Source: Colwellia sp. (GTDB lineage Bacteria > Pseudomonadota > Gammaproteobacteria > Enterobacterales > Alteromonadaceae). Taken from it: a stretch of 64,000 nucleotides of DNA. A program made the position numbers and the translations under genes. Position 1 is the first letter of the stretch. Every line of letters starts with the position of its first letter. The stretch is from positions 1 to 64,000 of the forward strand of contig JAHDIK010000006.1 of assembly GCA_020630795.1 (NCBI GenBank). Reading direction: 5' to 3'. A model generated the notes under the pieces. The model made no database searches. It worked only from the letters and a program-made list of their open reading frames with translations, and was not told the DNA's origin. Below are positions 36,960 to 46,284 of the stretch, piece by piece.

Positions 36960-37460
36960 ATGTCTGATGAAAGACGCAACGCTAATGAAAGTGTTGATAA
37001 CAATAGTGACGACGAAGTTTTACAGTGGGTTACATTTAAGTTAGATAGTGAAACCTATGGTATTAATGTAATGCAAGTGCAAGAAGTACTTCGTTATAGC
37101 GAAATTGCTCCTGTTCCTGGTGCTCCTCTATATGTGTTAGGTATTATTAATCTTCGTGGTAACGTTGTTACTGTAATTGATACGCGCTCTAGGTTTGGTT
37201 TAGAGTCTAGTGAAATATCTGATAATACTCGTGTTGTGATTATTGAATCAGAAAAGCAAGTGATTGGTATTTTAGTTGATAGTGTTGCCGAAGTTGTATA
37301 TTTGCGCGCTTCTGAAATAGATTTAGCGCCGAATGTTGGTAACGATGAAAGTGCTAAATTTATTCAAGGCGTATCGAATAGAGAAGGCGAATTACTCATT
37401 TTAGTTGATTTAAACAAACTATTGTCAGACGACGAATGGGATGAATTGAAGCAATTTTAA
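36960..37460 (+). CDS. cheW: Chemotaxis coupling protein CheW
   Basis: Couples CheA to receptors. The CheW domain covers nearly the whole protein (LQWVTFKLDSETYGINVMQVQEVLRY, GAPLYVLGIINLRGNVVTVIDTRSRFG, IQGVSNREGELLILVDLNKLL). The 166-residue length is typical. GAGGAG stands before the ATG. The next gene starts at the base directly after its stop codon. Confidence 0.96.
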   Translation: MSDERRNANESVDNNSDDEVLQWVTFKLDSETYGINVMQVQEVLRYSEIAPVPGAPLYVLGIINLRGNVVTVIDTRSRFGLESSEISDNTRVVIIESEKQVIGILVDSVAEVVYLRASEIDLAPNVGNDESAKFIQGVSNREGELLILVDLNKLLSDDEWDELKQF

Positions 37461-37913
37461 ATGTTAGAAAATCCTTACTTTCTCGGTTTATCAGTTGTTG
37501 TAGCACTAATATTTATCATGGTATTAGTGCTTATTGCTCTCACGAGAAGACTTAACGCTAAATATAAATTGTTGCAAACAAGTGCTTCTTCGAATGAAAT
37601 GTTGATCAATCAGTTACAAGGGCTATTTTTAGAACTAGAAACATCTCTCAAAACCAATCTTTCTGATCATCAAGAAAAGACCGTCGAGTTAGAGCAAGTC
37701 TCAAAACAATTAGAGCACCGTATTAAAAACCTTCAAGAACAGTTGAATACGTTTGAAAAACTTCAAAAGCAGCAACCTGAAGATAAATTATATAGTCGTG
37801 CATTTAAACTGGTTGAATTGGGCGCTCCTATTGAAGAAATTATTCAAGAATGCGAAATCCCGCGAGCTGAAGCGGAAATTTTGTTGTCGATTCATCAAAA
37901 AAGGCAAAGTTAG
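37461..37913 (+). CDS. DUF2802 family membrane-anchored coiled-coil protein
   Basis: One N-terminal membrane helix (FLGLSVVVALIFIMVLVLIAL), a coiled coil of about 75 residues rich in Gln/Glu/Leu, and a C-terminal segment (RAFKLVELGAPIEEIIQECEIPRAEAEILLSIHQK) matching the DUF2802 pattern, which resembles a small helix-turn-helix. The gene follows cheW without a gap, as in Vibrio and Shewanella, which suggests a link to the polar chemotaxis or flagellar machinery. Its function is not established. Confidence 0.75.
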   Translation: MLENPYFLGLSVVVALIFIMVLVLIALTRRLNAKYKLLQTSASSNEMLINQLQGLFLELETSLKTNLSDHQEKTVELEQVSKQLEHRIKNLQEQLNTFEKLQKQQPEDKLYSRAFKLVELGAPIEEIIQECEIPRAEAEILLSIHQKRQS

Positions 37914-38002
37914 TACTTTGATTAATTACAAAATTTAACAATTTTCCTGTAAATTTCTTACATTGATGCTGTTTGAACGTGTTAAGATGGTATGCAATAT
38001 CC

Positions 38003-38039
38003 CTATTTAAAAACGTTTTTCTTACTAAGTCTTAAATAG
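38003..38039. other. Inverted repeat between the chemotaxis operon and mlaA
   Basis: CTATTTAA (38003-38010) and TTAAATAG (38032-38039). It could be a weak terminator or an operator near the mlaA start; there is no clear poly-T tail. Confidence 0.3.
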
Positions 38040-38063
38040 ATAATATTATTCTTGAATGGAATT

Positions 38064-38840
38064 ATGATAAATATAATCAAAAAAGTAACCTCGATCATTG
38101 CAGTAGCAATAATCATTACAGGATGTTCTTCAACTGCTTCAATTGATAACAGTAGCGATCCAAAAGACCCTTTTGAAAGTATTAATAGGCCGTTATGGAC
38201 GTTTACATGGGATTACGCAGATAAGTATGTAGCTAAACCTGCATCTAATGCTTATGTTGAATATGTACCATCAGATTTGAGATCTGGAATGCATAATATG
38301 GCATTAAACCTTAATGAACCATCGGCAATTATCAATAATTTACTTCAAACTAAGTTTTCAGATGCAGCAAAAAGTGCAGGGCGGTTTCTTTTAAATTCAA
38401 CTATTGGATTGCTTGGTTTTTTTGATCCAGCAAGTGATTTTGGTTGGTCAAGAAAACAAGAAGAATTCGGAGAAGTGCTTGGAACATATGGCGTTGGAGA
38501 TGGTCCATTTTTGATATTTCCGGGGTTAGGGCCAACGTCTGTTAGAGAAGAGGTTGGTGATTACGTAGATAAATTGTATTGGCCGCTTGCAGTAATAGAT
38601 TTTTGGCCTAACGTTGCTCGAGTTACTGTTTTAGGACTTGAAGGTAGAGCAGCACTTTCACAACAAGAAAAGTTAATTGAAGACTCTATAGACTCTTATC
38701 AATTTATAAAAACTGCGTATTTTCAGAATCTTAGATACAAAGTATATGATGGTAATCCTCCTATTGAAGTAGATGATTCTGAAGAAGAAGATTTAGAAGC
38801 TTTTTTAGATGAAATAGATGAAATAGATGAAGACGAATAA
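38064..38840 (+). CDS. mlaA: Outer-membrane lipid asymmetry lipoprotein MlaA (VacJ)
   Basis: MlaA removes mislocated phospholipids from the outer leaflet and passes them to the Mla system. A lipoprotein signal with lipobox ITGC is seen after the first hydrophobic stretch. The body has DPFESINRPLWTFTW, the long conserved central part and GPTSVREEVGDYVDKLYWP. A frame from TTG 38052 exists, but the ATG at 38064 gives a normal short signal peptide and is preferred (258 aa). The C-terminal ~20 residues are strongly acidic. It marks the boundary between the flagellar and polysaccharide regions. Confidence 0.93.
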   Translation: MINIIKKVTSIIAVAIIITGCSSTASIDNSSDPKDPFESINRPLWTFTWDYADKYVAKPASNAYVEYVPSDLRSGMHNMALNLNEPSAIINNLLQTKFSDAAKSAGRFLLNSTIGLLGFFDPASDFGWSRKQEEFGEVLGTYGVGDGPFLIFPGLGPTSVREEVGDYVDKLYWPLAVIDFWPNVARVTVLGLEGRAALSQQEKLIEDSIDSYQFIKTAYFQNLRYKVYDGNPPIEVDDSEEEDLEAFLDEIDEIDEDE

Positions 38841-38932
38841 AAAATTGTGGTTACACTATTTAAGGTTGAACAGTTAAATTAGGTACTACAGCACTTTATG
38901 GTTCGATTTTAAGATGTTAAACTGCTGCGCAG

Positions 38933-38944
38933 CAAGTTATATAT
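38933..38944. promoter_or_regulatory. Perfect 12-base palindrome before the export gene
   Basis: TGCTGCGCAGCA at 38933-38944, embedded in a longer imperfect palindrome (AACT ... AAGTT), 30 bases before the ATG. It is GC-rich in an AT-rich gap. Possible operator or 5'-UTR hairpin. Confidence 0.4.
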
Positions 38945-38974
38945 GTATTTAAGCTTTTAGGATAATAGCAATTA

Positions 38975-41710
38975 ATGAAACACTTTATTCGTACGATCGT
39001 TCTTTTTGTCGTTTCTCTTTCGTTTTCAATTGGTGCTTATCAAATCCCCAGTAACATTAGCCCCCAGCAGCTAGAGCAATTCAAACAACTTCCTCGTGCA
39101 CAGCAAGAGTCTTTAGCAAGAAGTATGGGAATTGACTTATCGTCAATAGAATCTCAATTCCAGTCATCTAATAGCACGGATGACGAAATAGTCACCCCTG
39201 CGCCTCAGTACTATCCACGAGGCACTAAGTTTGACGAATTTGGTAATCCAATCCCATCAAATAACAGTGCGGAGTTTGATGATTTAGGCGAATTTGAAAA
39301 AGAAAAGATTAAGCCTTTTGGTTACAGTGTATTTTCGAACGCCCCAACCACCTTTGCTCCAACTTTAGATATTGCAATTCCTGAACATTATGTTCTGGGT
39401 GCAGGAGATATTTTAAGTCTTCAAGTTTTTGGTAAAGAAAATAATCAATATGAGCTATCGATTAGTAGAGAAGGTAAAGTAACGATTCCAAAGCTTGGAG
39501 TGTTCACTTTGTCAGGTTTAACCTTTGAAGAAGCTAAAAGATTCTTAAATAGCGAAATTCAAAACAAAGTTATTGGTGTAGAAACCGTTTTAACCTTAAG
39601 TAAGTTAAGATCAATACGCGTTTTTGTATTAGGTGAAGCTTATCAGCCCGGTAACTATGTACTTAGTTCGTTATCTAGTATTACCCACGCAATATTTGCT
39701 GCAGGTGGAATAAACGATATTGGGTCGTTAAGAAAAGTTCAGCTCAAGCGTGCAGGTAAACTTGTTAAAACTCTCGACCTCTATGATCTTCTTATTAATG
39801 GTGATTCGTCTAACGATATACAGCTTAAATCTGGTGACGTAATATTCGTAGCTCCGGTCGGGGATACGGTGACTGTTACTGGTGAGGTTAAACGACCTGC
39901 AATTTATGAAATATCTAAAGGTGAAACCTTTGATTCTGTTGTAAAAATGGCTGGAGGGTTATTACCGTCAGCTTTTCCTTCTTCAACTTTGGTTGAGCGT
40001 TATAACAGAAAAAATTTACGTACAGTGGTTAATATTAATTTAAATGATAATCGTGAGCGTTTCGAAAAAGTTAAAGCTGGAGATAGTGTTAAAATTCCAA
40101 AAACATCTAGCGCTTTTTCAAGTTCAATTAGTGTAATAGGTGCAGTATCCAGACCTGGTAAATATGAATGGCATAAAGGACAACGTATTTCTGACGTATT
40201 ACCCAATATTCGCTCATCAGTTTCTCAATCGGCAGACTTAAACTACTCATTGATCGTAAGGGAAATTGATGAAAGTCGAACAATAGAGATACTTCAGTTT
40301 AGTCTTTTTAATATCGCATTAAATAAAAATCATCAAGATAATTTGTACTTAAAACCTCATGATAAGCTAATTGTATTCAGTAATACCGGCGACAAAGAAG
40401 AAAATTCAATATCGCTTGATAAATATGCGATGACTCGAGATGAGCTGAAAAAGCAGGAAAAACTTAAAGCTAAAAAGAGTTTTAATGAAAAAAGTTTTTG
40501 GATGGAATACGGCGCTCTAGATAAAATTGAAAGTGCCAATACAAATAATGCCTTGGGTATTAATTCTCAATCAATTGATGAATTGGCGAATAAAAAAGAT
40601 GAAAAAGACAACATAGCTCAGCTTAATTTGTTTTCGAGGCAACGCTTGTTGTTGCCTATTATTGAAACGCTAAAAAGGCAATCTGCTTCGGGTACGCCAT
40701 TGAAACTTTTTGAAGTAGTGGGTTCTGTTAAATTCCCAGGTATTTATCCATTAGCAATCAACAATAAAGTTGGTGATGCAGTAAAAGCTGCCGGTGGCTT
40801 ACTAGAGTCTGCTTATTTAACTAAAGCGGAAATTACGCGTAATGATATTGCTGGTAATAGTGCGGTAAAACAATCACTAAGTTTTAACCTGAGAATGGCG
40901 CTGAATAATAACGCGCTCGATAATGTCATACTGAAAAGTAAAGACAGAATTAATATTTTAACGATTCCTGATTGGCAAGAAAATCGAATTGTAGAACTTA
41001 AAGGTGAGTTTTTATTCCCTGGCAAGTACACGATAAGAAGAGGGGAGAAACTAAGCGAATTAATTGACCGTGTTGGTGGTTTTACTGAATTTGCGTATGT
41101 TGAAGGTTCTGTTCTGTCGCGGGAGAAACTGAAAAAAATAGAAAGAGAAAACCTCATTAAAGTTGCTGAAGGTTTGAGGATGGAAATAGCTTCTAAGAAG
41201 TTAGCTCAAAACAAAGGCACACAAATGAGTAGTTATAAAGAGATTAAATCACTGTTGGCCGATCTTACTAAGGTTGAGCCCCTAGGGCGACTGGTTATAG
41301 ATTTACCCTCTATTAGGCTAAATGAAGATATTGACGTTTTATTAGAAGACGGAGATGTTCTGTATATCCCTACAAAACAAAATTCAGTAAATGTTATTGG
41401 GCAAGTTCAAGTAGCAACGTCTCATATGTATCAACCAAATTTAGATACAGAAGAGTATATTAAGCTTAGCGGTGGTACTAAAAAACAAGCTGATGAAGAA
41501 CGTACGTATATCATTAAAGCTAACGGAGCTATAAAAATCCCAATGGAAGATAATTGGTTTTCTTCTAAAGATAACTATGCATTATCTCCAGGTGATACTA
41601 TTGTTGTACCGCTTGATTCTGATTATACCGATAATTTAACTTTATTGGCGTCGGGTACTCAGATAGTATATCAAGCCGCTGTAGCTTTAGCAGCAATCGC
41701 AGGGATTTAA
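38975..41710 (+). CDS. Large multi-SLBB polysaccharide export protein (Wza / WbfF-OtnA-like)
   Basis: Outer-membrane export channel for the polysaccharide made by the downstream locus. A signal peptide is visible (FIRTIVLFVVSLSFSIGAYQ) but no lipobox Cys. The Poly_export domain starts near residue 138 (YVLGAGDILSLQVFG). About six SLBB-like units begin near residues 213, 298, 384, 579, 672 and 805, each with a GxVxxPGxY-like core. At 911 residues it is more than twice the size of E. coli Wza (about 380) and closer to the large export proteins of vibrios such as OtnA of V. cholerae O139. The C-terminus ends with a hydrophobic segment (YQAAVALAAIAGI). Confidence 0.88.
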   Translation: MKHFIRTIVLFVVSLSFSIGAYQIPSNISPQQLEQFKQLPRAQQESLARSMGIDLSSIESQFQSSNSTDDEIVTPAPQYYPRGTKFDEFGNPIPSNNSAEFDDLGEFEKEKIKPFGYSVFSNAPTTFAPTLDIAIPEHYVLGAGDILSLQVFGKENNQYELSISREGKVTIPKLGVFTLSGLTFEEAKRFLNSEIQNKVIGVETVLTLSKLRSIRVFVLGEAYQPGNYVLSSLSSITHAIFAAGGINDIGSLRKVQLKRAGKLVKTLDLYDLLINGDSSNDIQLKSGDVIFVAPVGDTVTVTGEVKRPAIYEISKGETFDSVVKMAGGLLPSAFPSSTLVERYNRKNLRTVVNINLNDNRERFEKVKAGDSVKIPKTSSAFSSSISVIGAVSRPGKYEWHKGQRISDVLPNIRSSVSQSADLNYSLIVREIDESRTIEILQFSLFNIALNKNHQDNLYLKPHDKLIVFSNTGDKEENSISLDKYAMTRDELKKQEKLKAKKSFNEKSFWMEYGALDKIESANTNNALGINSQSIDELANKKDEKDNIAQLNLFSRQRLLLPIIETLKRQSASGTPLKLFEVVGSVKFPGIYPLAINNKVGDAVKAAGGLLESAYLTKAEITRNDIAGNSAVKQSLSFNLRMALNNNALDNVILKSKDRINILTIPDWQENRIVELKGEFLFPGKYTIRRGEKLSELIDRVGGFTEFAYVEGSVLSREKLKKIERENLIKVAEGLRMEIASKKLAQNKGTQMSSYKEIKSLLADLTKVEPLGRLVIDLPSIRLNEDIDVLLEDGDVLYIPTKQNSVNVIGQVQVATSHMYQPNLDTEEYIKLSGGTKKQADEERTYIIKANGAIKIPMEDNWFSSKDNYALSPGDTIVVPLDSDYTDNLTLLASGTQIVYQAAVALAAIAGI

Positions 41711-41806
41711 GTGATTGTGGCGAAATTTTTTTTATTAACTATACTGTGCTTAGTTAAGTAACAGTAGTGAACTATGATTCTGTAATGGATAAACGGTAAC
41801 TTATTA

Positions 41807-42865
41807 ATGTTATTTTTATTTTCCGCACTTTGTGTAGCATTTGCTTCCTCTATTTTCGCTATTAAGGTGCTTATGCCATTAGCACCACAAATAGGGCTAA
41901 TCGACTACCCTAATGACAGAAAGAATCATGATGGCGCTATACCGCTCATTGGTGGGTTATCTATTTTTACCGGTGTTCTCATTGCATCTACACTGTTTGT
42001 TCAACAAAGTCAGCTTCTCAATTTATATTTAATTTCCTCTGCCTTGTTAGTGTTTATAGGTACGATGGACGATATTTATGATTTAAGTGTTACGCCTAGA
42101 ATGATTTTTCAGGGGTTAGTAGCCGCCATTATGATCTTTGGAGGCGAAATCTACCTTAGTGAATTTGGTAACTTGTTTCTATTGGGTGATATTAACATTG
42201 GTTTATACGGAATTATTTTTACGATATTAGCCTGTATAACGGCGATTAATGCATTTAATATGATAGATGGTATAGATGGGTTGGCCGGTTCTATGAGTAT
42301 TATTAGTGTACTTTCTATCGCCATTTTGACGTTTATGTCTAATAATAACGATGGAGTTTTACTTCCTCTTATACTAGTAACCGCAACATTGCCCTATTTG
42401 TTTTATAACGTAAGCTCTAGAAATCCGCGAGATAAAAAAATATTCATGGGCGATGCAGGTAGCATGTTTATGGGGCTAACTGTTATTTGGTTGTTAACAT
42501 TAGGAACACAAAATACAGAATCTAACGATGCTGCTTTTAGGCCTGTGACTGCACTGTGGATTATCGCAATACCGCTTATGGACATGTTTGCTATTATGTT
42601 ACGCAGAATAAGAAAAGGAGATTCACCGTTTAAAGCTGACAATGGGCATTTACATCACATATGTTTACGTTTGGGGTTGAGTTCAAGACAAGCACTATTA
42701 GTTATTAGTTTATTTGCTATCATGTTTTCATTAATTGGTATTTTAGGTGAGATTTTTCAAGTTGCTGAATCTATTATGCTCGTTGTGTTCATTAGTTTAT
42801 TTTTGGCTTATTCCTATGGATTACAACATGCATGGAAGTTCATTAGGGTAATGAAAAGTGATTAA
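41807..42865 (+). CDS. wecA: UDP-GlcNAc:undecaprenyl-phosphate GlcNAc-1-phosphate transferase WecA
   Basis: Starts O-unit synthesis by putting GlcNAc-1-P on undecaprenyl phosphate. About ten membrane segments are visible. Family motifs are all present: DYPNDRKNHDGAIPLIGG, the DD in GTMDDIYDL, AINAFNMIDGIDGL, FMGDAGSMFMG, and the His-rich loop GHLHHICLRLG. The sequence is close to E. coli WecA through its whole 352 residues. It is 96 bases after the export gene and on the same strand. Confidence 0.93.
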   Translation: MLFLFSALCVAFASSIFAIKVLMPLAPQIGLIDYPNDRKNHDGAIPLIGGLSIFTGVLIASTLFVQQSQLLNLYLISSALLVFIGTMDDIYDLSVTPRMIFQGLVAAIMIFGGEIYLSEFGNLFLLGDINIGLYGIIFTILACITAINAFNMIDGIDGLAGSMSIISVLSIAILTFMSNNNDGVLLPLILVTATLPYLFYNVSSRNPRDKKIFMGDAGSMFMGLTVIWLLTLGTQNTESNDAAFRPVTALWIIAIPLMDMFAIMLRRIRKGDSPFKADNGHLHHICLRLGLSSRQALLVISLFAIMFSLIGILGEIFQVAESIMLVVFISLFLAYSYGLQHAWKFIRVMKSD

Positions 42866-43186
42866 AATTTATGCCTTCGTGACACTAAAGCTATTATATT
42901 TAATTGCATAGCCTTTAACCCCTATTTTCTGCGTTAATCAAACAATACATTTCAATTTCTTTAATAATGGGCTTTCATTCAATTCATTTAAGTACTTAAT
43001 AAATAATAGTGTTAAGCGTCTTGTCAGTTTTAGTAGGTGTTAATTGACTATACCAACCTGAGCATTTTCCTGGTTCATAAAATAGGTTTTATCATGGTCA
43101 ACTGTCTAACTTAGATAACCATGCTTTTTTTACTGTTATAAAACATTTCAATGTAGTCGAAAATATCCTCATTTGCTTTTCACGGT
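42866..43186. other. 321-base convergent intergenic region
   Basis: No gene seen. It lies between wecA (+) and the last gene of the minus-strand sugar operon. It contains one terminator-like hairpin, listed separately. The rest is AT-rich without clear signals. Confidence 0.5.
43093..43130 (+). terminator. Possible rho-independent terminator downstream of wecA
   Basis: CATGGT ... TCTA-ACT-TAGA ... ACCATG followed by CTTTTTTT. The outer stem is 6 bp with an inner 4-bp stem; the T tract supports plus-strand use. Confidence 0.4.
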
Positions 43187-43969
43187 TCATTCCTTGTTCA
43201 TAGAGCTACCTTGAACAAAACGCTTGGTGAAATATCTACAAATGCTAGATATGTGCCATATAAAGTGCTTTGATAATAAAGATCTGTTTGCATGCTGGGC
43301 TAAGTGAATTGCTTTTACATTAGGGCAATATAATACTTTGCAACTATATTGGAAATCAGACCGATAGCAAATGTCTAAGTCTTCGCAATACATAAAATAT
43401 TTCTCGTCAAATCCATTTAATTTTTCATAGTGTTTTAAGCTAAAACATAAAAATGACCCCGCAGCCCACTGAACAAAAGTCGGATGTTCAATTGTAGTTT
43501 TATCTATAATTGAAGGATTATTATTAAATAAAAATGATTTAAAGAAATCTGTTAGTTTAGGGTAATTTCTTATTGAATTGTCAGATTCTTTAAATCCTTT
43601 ATCCTTATAAAGATCAATAGCACCAATATTAGCTTCATTGTTTTTCATTGTGATAATGAGATCTATTATTTTTTCTTCACTAATTACAACATCTGGATTT
43701 AAAACTATAAAATAACCATCATCAAGGGTAGGTAATGACTTTTTAAATCGAGAAAAAATAATATTATTATTATGACCAAAGCCTAAAGGTTTATTATTAA
43801 CTTCATAGCAAATATTATTTTCTAAGCACCAGCTTTTAAGTCCATCTTCGTTAGAATTATCTTGAAGTTTAATTTTTATCTTACTATTTTTAGCTAAAGT
43901 CGGTAAAACGTTTAATCTCTTTAAAAGCTTTAGGTGCCCATGTGATACAACAGATATACAAATATTCAT
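43187..43969 (-). CDS. GT2 family glycosyltransferase (WbbL-like)
   Basis: GT-A fold transferase for O-unit assembly, at the cytoplasmic membrane face. The nucleotide-binding region has VVSHGHLKLL at the start, the NPD triad in IVLNPDVVIS, and the acceptor-site ED in FMYCEDLDICYR, the pattern of WbbL-type rhamnosyl transferases. Donor and acceptor cannot be fixed from sequence. The start ATG overlaps the preceding stop by one base (TAATG). Last gene of the minus-strand run. Confidence 0.82.
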   Translation of the reverse strand: MNICISVVSHGHLKLLKRLNVLPTLAKNSKIKIKLQDNSNEDGLKSWCLENNICYEVNNKPLGFGHNNNIIFSRFKKSLPTLDDGYFIVLNPDVVISEEKIIDLIITMKNNEANIGAIDLYKDKGFKESDNSIRNYPKLTDFFKSFLFNNNPSIIDKTTIEHPTFVQWAAGSFLCFSLKHYEKLNGFDEKYFMYCEDLDICYRSDFQYSCKVLYCPNVKAIHLAQHANRSLLSKHFIWHISSICRYFTKRFVQGSSMNKE

Positions 43970-44865
43970 TAGCCCAAGCTCTTCTTTTTAGTAATAAACT
44001 TTCCTTTAACGCTCTTAATACCATGCCAGACCGCAATGATGCCATATTTTGCATATTCCTTTCTCTTTCCCTTTTGAGTGATAATTAATAAGAGCTGATG
44101 AATTAAAGAAAATGAAACCTCTCTTAGACCAAGAATAATAGGTATATGTTTAAAACGTAACATTGCAAAAGAGTTTCTAACTCTATAATACCTTCTTTGA
44201 GGGGAATGGACCGGGACAGTAAACCCTGCAATATTAAACGACTTATCACCAATAGAGTGGAGCATTTGATTATCAGGTAATATTAGGATTTTAATGCCAA
44301 AATTTTCGCATCTCAGACACCATTCAGTGTCAACATAATCAATAAACAAATCTTCTTTCATCTTTCCTACTATATCAAATACAGTAGATTTAACAGCCGT
44401 GCCGCTGGATATAGCTGTATTAGTGTGGAATGAGGGGGATGTTTTTGATGGTAGGACTTTTTTCCTCATCCCATATTTTGATATTGAAACTATTGGATAA
44501 AAAAAACCTTTTTCAGCGTCTATAAAAGTTGGGGCAACAATGTTTTCATTTTGTGTCATGATTGGTTCGACTAGTTTTGAAATAAACTCATCAGATATCA
44601 CACTGTCTTGATCAAAAAATACGATAATATCGGCATTTTTTTCTAAACAATAATCAATCCCTTTGTTTTGTGCACTAGCAATACCTAAATTTTCTCCTAA
44701 ACTTAGTAACGTGCAATATTCACGATCTAAAGTCTTATTATTAATCTCAACCTCACTGTTATCAACAATGATCGATTGAACCCCCGCAGAGAAGAGCCTG
44801 TTGGCTAGTTGTTGTACAGCTACCCAATCAGGGTTATAGGTGACTACTACAGAGAATATTTTCAA
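43969..44865 (-). CDS. GT2 family glycosyltransferase, rhamnosyltransferase-like
   Basis: Similar to RfbF-type dTDP-rhamnosyl transferases: SVVVTYNPD at the N-terminus, DQDS (VFFDQDSVI) for metal/nucleotide binding, and FIDYVDTEWCLR near residue 190. An ATG exists at 44904, but the start is placed at TTG 44865. AAGGA is seven bases upstream of it, it overlaps the wzy stop in a four-base TTGA, and the protein then begins directly with the first strand. Length is 298 residues. Confidence 0.82.
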   Translation of the reverse strand: MKIFSVVVTYNPDWVAVQQLANRLFSAGVQSIIVDNSEVEINNKTLDREYCTLLSLGENLGIASAQNKGIDYCLEKNADIIVFFDQDSVISDEFISKLVEPIMTQNENIVAPTFIDAEKGFFYPIVSISKYGMRKKVLPSKTSPSFHTNTAISSGTAVKSTVFDIVGKMKEDLFIDYVDTEWCLRCENFGIKILILPDNQMLHSIGDKSFNIAGFTVPVHSPQRRYYRVRNSFAMLRFKHIPIILGLREVSFSLIHQLLLIITQKGKRKEYAKYGIIAVWHGIKSVKGKFITKKKSLG

Positions 44866-46058
44866 TTTGTTTCCTTTTGAATTAAGATTCGAGACCAAAA
44901 CCAAAGCACAACAATAGCGCCAAAAGAGTTTAAAAGTATAGGGTTTGTAAATGACATCAACAAATAAAGACAGAATATAATATAAACTACATGATTATCT
45001 TTATTACCCGGAACAACTACTATTTTCGTATTGTTTTTAAATTTCATAGGCACTAATAAAGTCCAAAAAAATATAAAAGTACCGAATATGCCAAAGTATC
45101 TAAGTGAGTCAATAAAAAACAACTCAGTTTGAGCTGTTATTTTACCAAAACCTACAGAGTAATATAAAGAAGCTAAGCCATCACCCAAAATTAATTGCTT
45201 ACTATTAACTTGTTGAATATATGATATAAAATGACCTATTTTCACACTATTAGACTTTTCAGTAATAGAAAAAGCAGTTACCTCGGTGTTTAAATTAATT
45301 AATATAGTGAAAAACATTAAAGTTAATAACAATAATGTTGCTAATTTTATCAGTTTTTTACCCCTGTAAAATGTAATGATAAAAAGTCCAATAAAAGAAA
45401 ATAATACAATACCTCTTGAGCCACTTAACAATATAGCTACAAGAATTACCAAGAATGAAAATAGGTTTTTCTTTTTATCTTCAGTATAAAATGTGTCATA
45501 TATTAATAATAACGAAATCATTAATATTGGAGCGCTAATAAAGTGCAGCATAGGAGGTTTAAAAGAGCCAAACTCTCTAAATCCAATAAAACCTAAATTA
45601 TTGTTAATAAAAAATTCTGTTAAGCTCTTTGCAAAAGGCACATTAAGACCAAATAATTCAGAAAAGTAACCTAAAGACATATAGATAATCAACGCTGAGA
45701 ATATGACACTGATTTTTTTTAAACTTCTTTCTAGATTAAATTCAGTTTTAGAAATGACAAAGATGATAAAGAAGGACAGAGTAAATAACATAAATTGAAG
45801 TGCTAAAGAATCATCTTGTACTCCATAGCCTAAATACATATATGTAAGAAAAAATAATAAAATAATAAACGGATTGATTAATGTTATATTTATCTTTTTT
45901 TTAACAAAACAGTAAATAAAAGAAACACCTAATATCATAATGAATACTATTTTTTTAGGTAATAAAGGGGGTAAAAATATTGAGAAGAAAATATAAAGTG
46001 ATAGTAAAGCTCGGACTAAATTGCCACTAGATATTTTATGACTCAAAAGAATATTCAT
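44862..46058 (-). CDS. wzy: O-antigen polymerase Wzy-like membrane protein
   Basis: About eleven to twelve hydrophobic segments with one larger periplasmic loop in the second half, the layout of Wzy polymerases. LLSGSRGIVLFSFIGL is the usual Wzy_C / O-antigen ligase-type core. Wzy proteins have little sequence conservation, so the call leans on topology and on the presence of wzx and wzz in the locus. A WaaL-type ligase is a less likely alternative. The ATG at 46058 is preferred to the TTG two codons earlier. Confidence 0.75.
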   Translation of the reverse strand: MNILLSHKISSGNLVRALLSLYIFFSIFLPPLLPKKIVFIMILGVSFIYCFVKKKINITLINPFIILLFFLTYMYLGYGVQDDSLALQFMLFTLSFFIIFVISKTEFNLERSLKKISVIFSALIIYMSLGYFSELFGLNVPFAKSLTEFFINNNLGFIGFREFGSFKPPMLHFISAPILMISLLLIYDTFYTEDKKKNLFSFLVILVAILLSGSRGIVLFSFIGLFIITFYRGKKLIKLATLLLLTLMFFTILINLNTEVTAFSITEKSNSVKIGHFISYIQQVNSKQLILGDGLASLYYSVGFGKITAQTELFFIDSLRYFGIFGTFIFFWTLLVPMKFKNNTKIVVVPGNKDNHVVYIIFCLYLLMSFTNPILLNSFGAIVVLWFWSRILIQKETN

Positions 46059-46284
46059 TATCAAAAATCAAATCCGTTGTTGTAAATAATTTTAAAAAGT
46101 TAAACGCAATTTTCGATAAAAGTGAATATGTGCGGAATAAATAATGGTAATACGAAAATCATTATCGCTTATATAAATAACGTAAGGATATCAAATATTA
46201 ATCTAATGCTCCTTAAAAATACACTAAGGTTGAAATATTCTAACGATATGAAAATGTTTAAGCTTTTAATATAAATGTGAAAAA

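Noticed and set aside
38760..38840. Acidic MlaA tail as a fourth CheA-like motif
   Set aside because: It contains Leu-Glu-Ala-Phe-Leu-Asp-Glu, but lacks the Leu-Leu pair and His-Gly, and MlaA is in the outer membrane; similarity is due to acidic composition.
40813..41157. Minus-strand open frame of 114 codons opposite the export gene
   Set aside because: Ser/Leu-rich antisense frame without any start signal.
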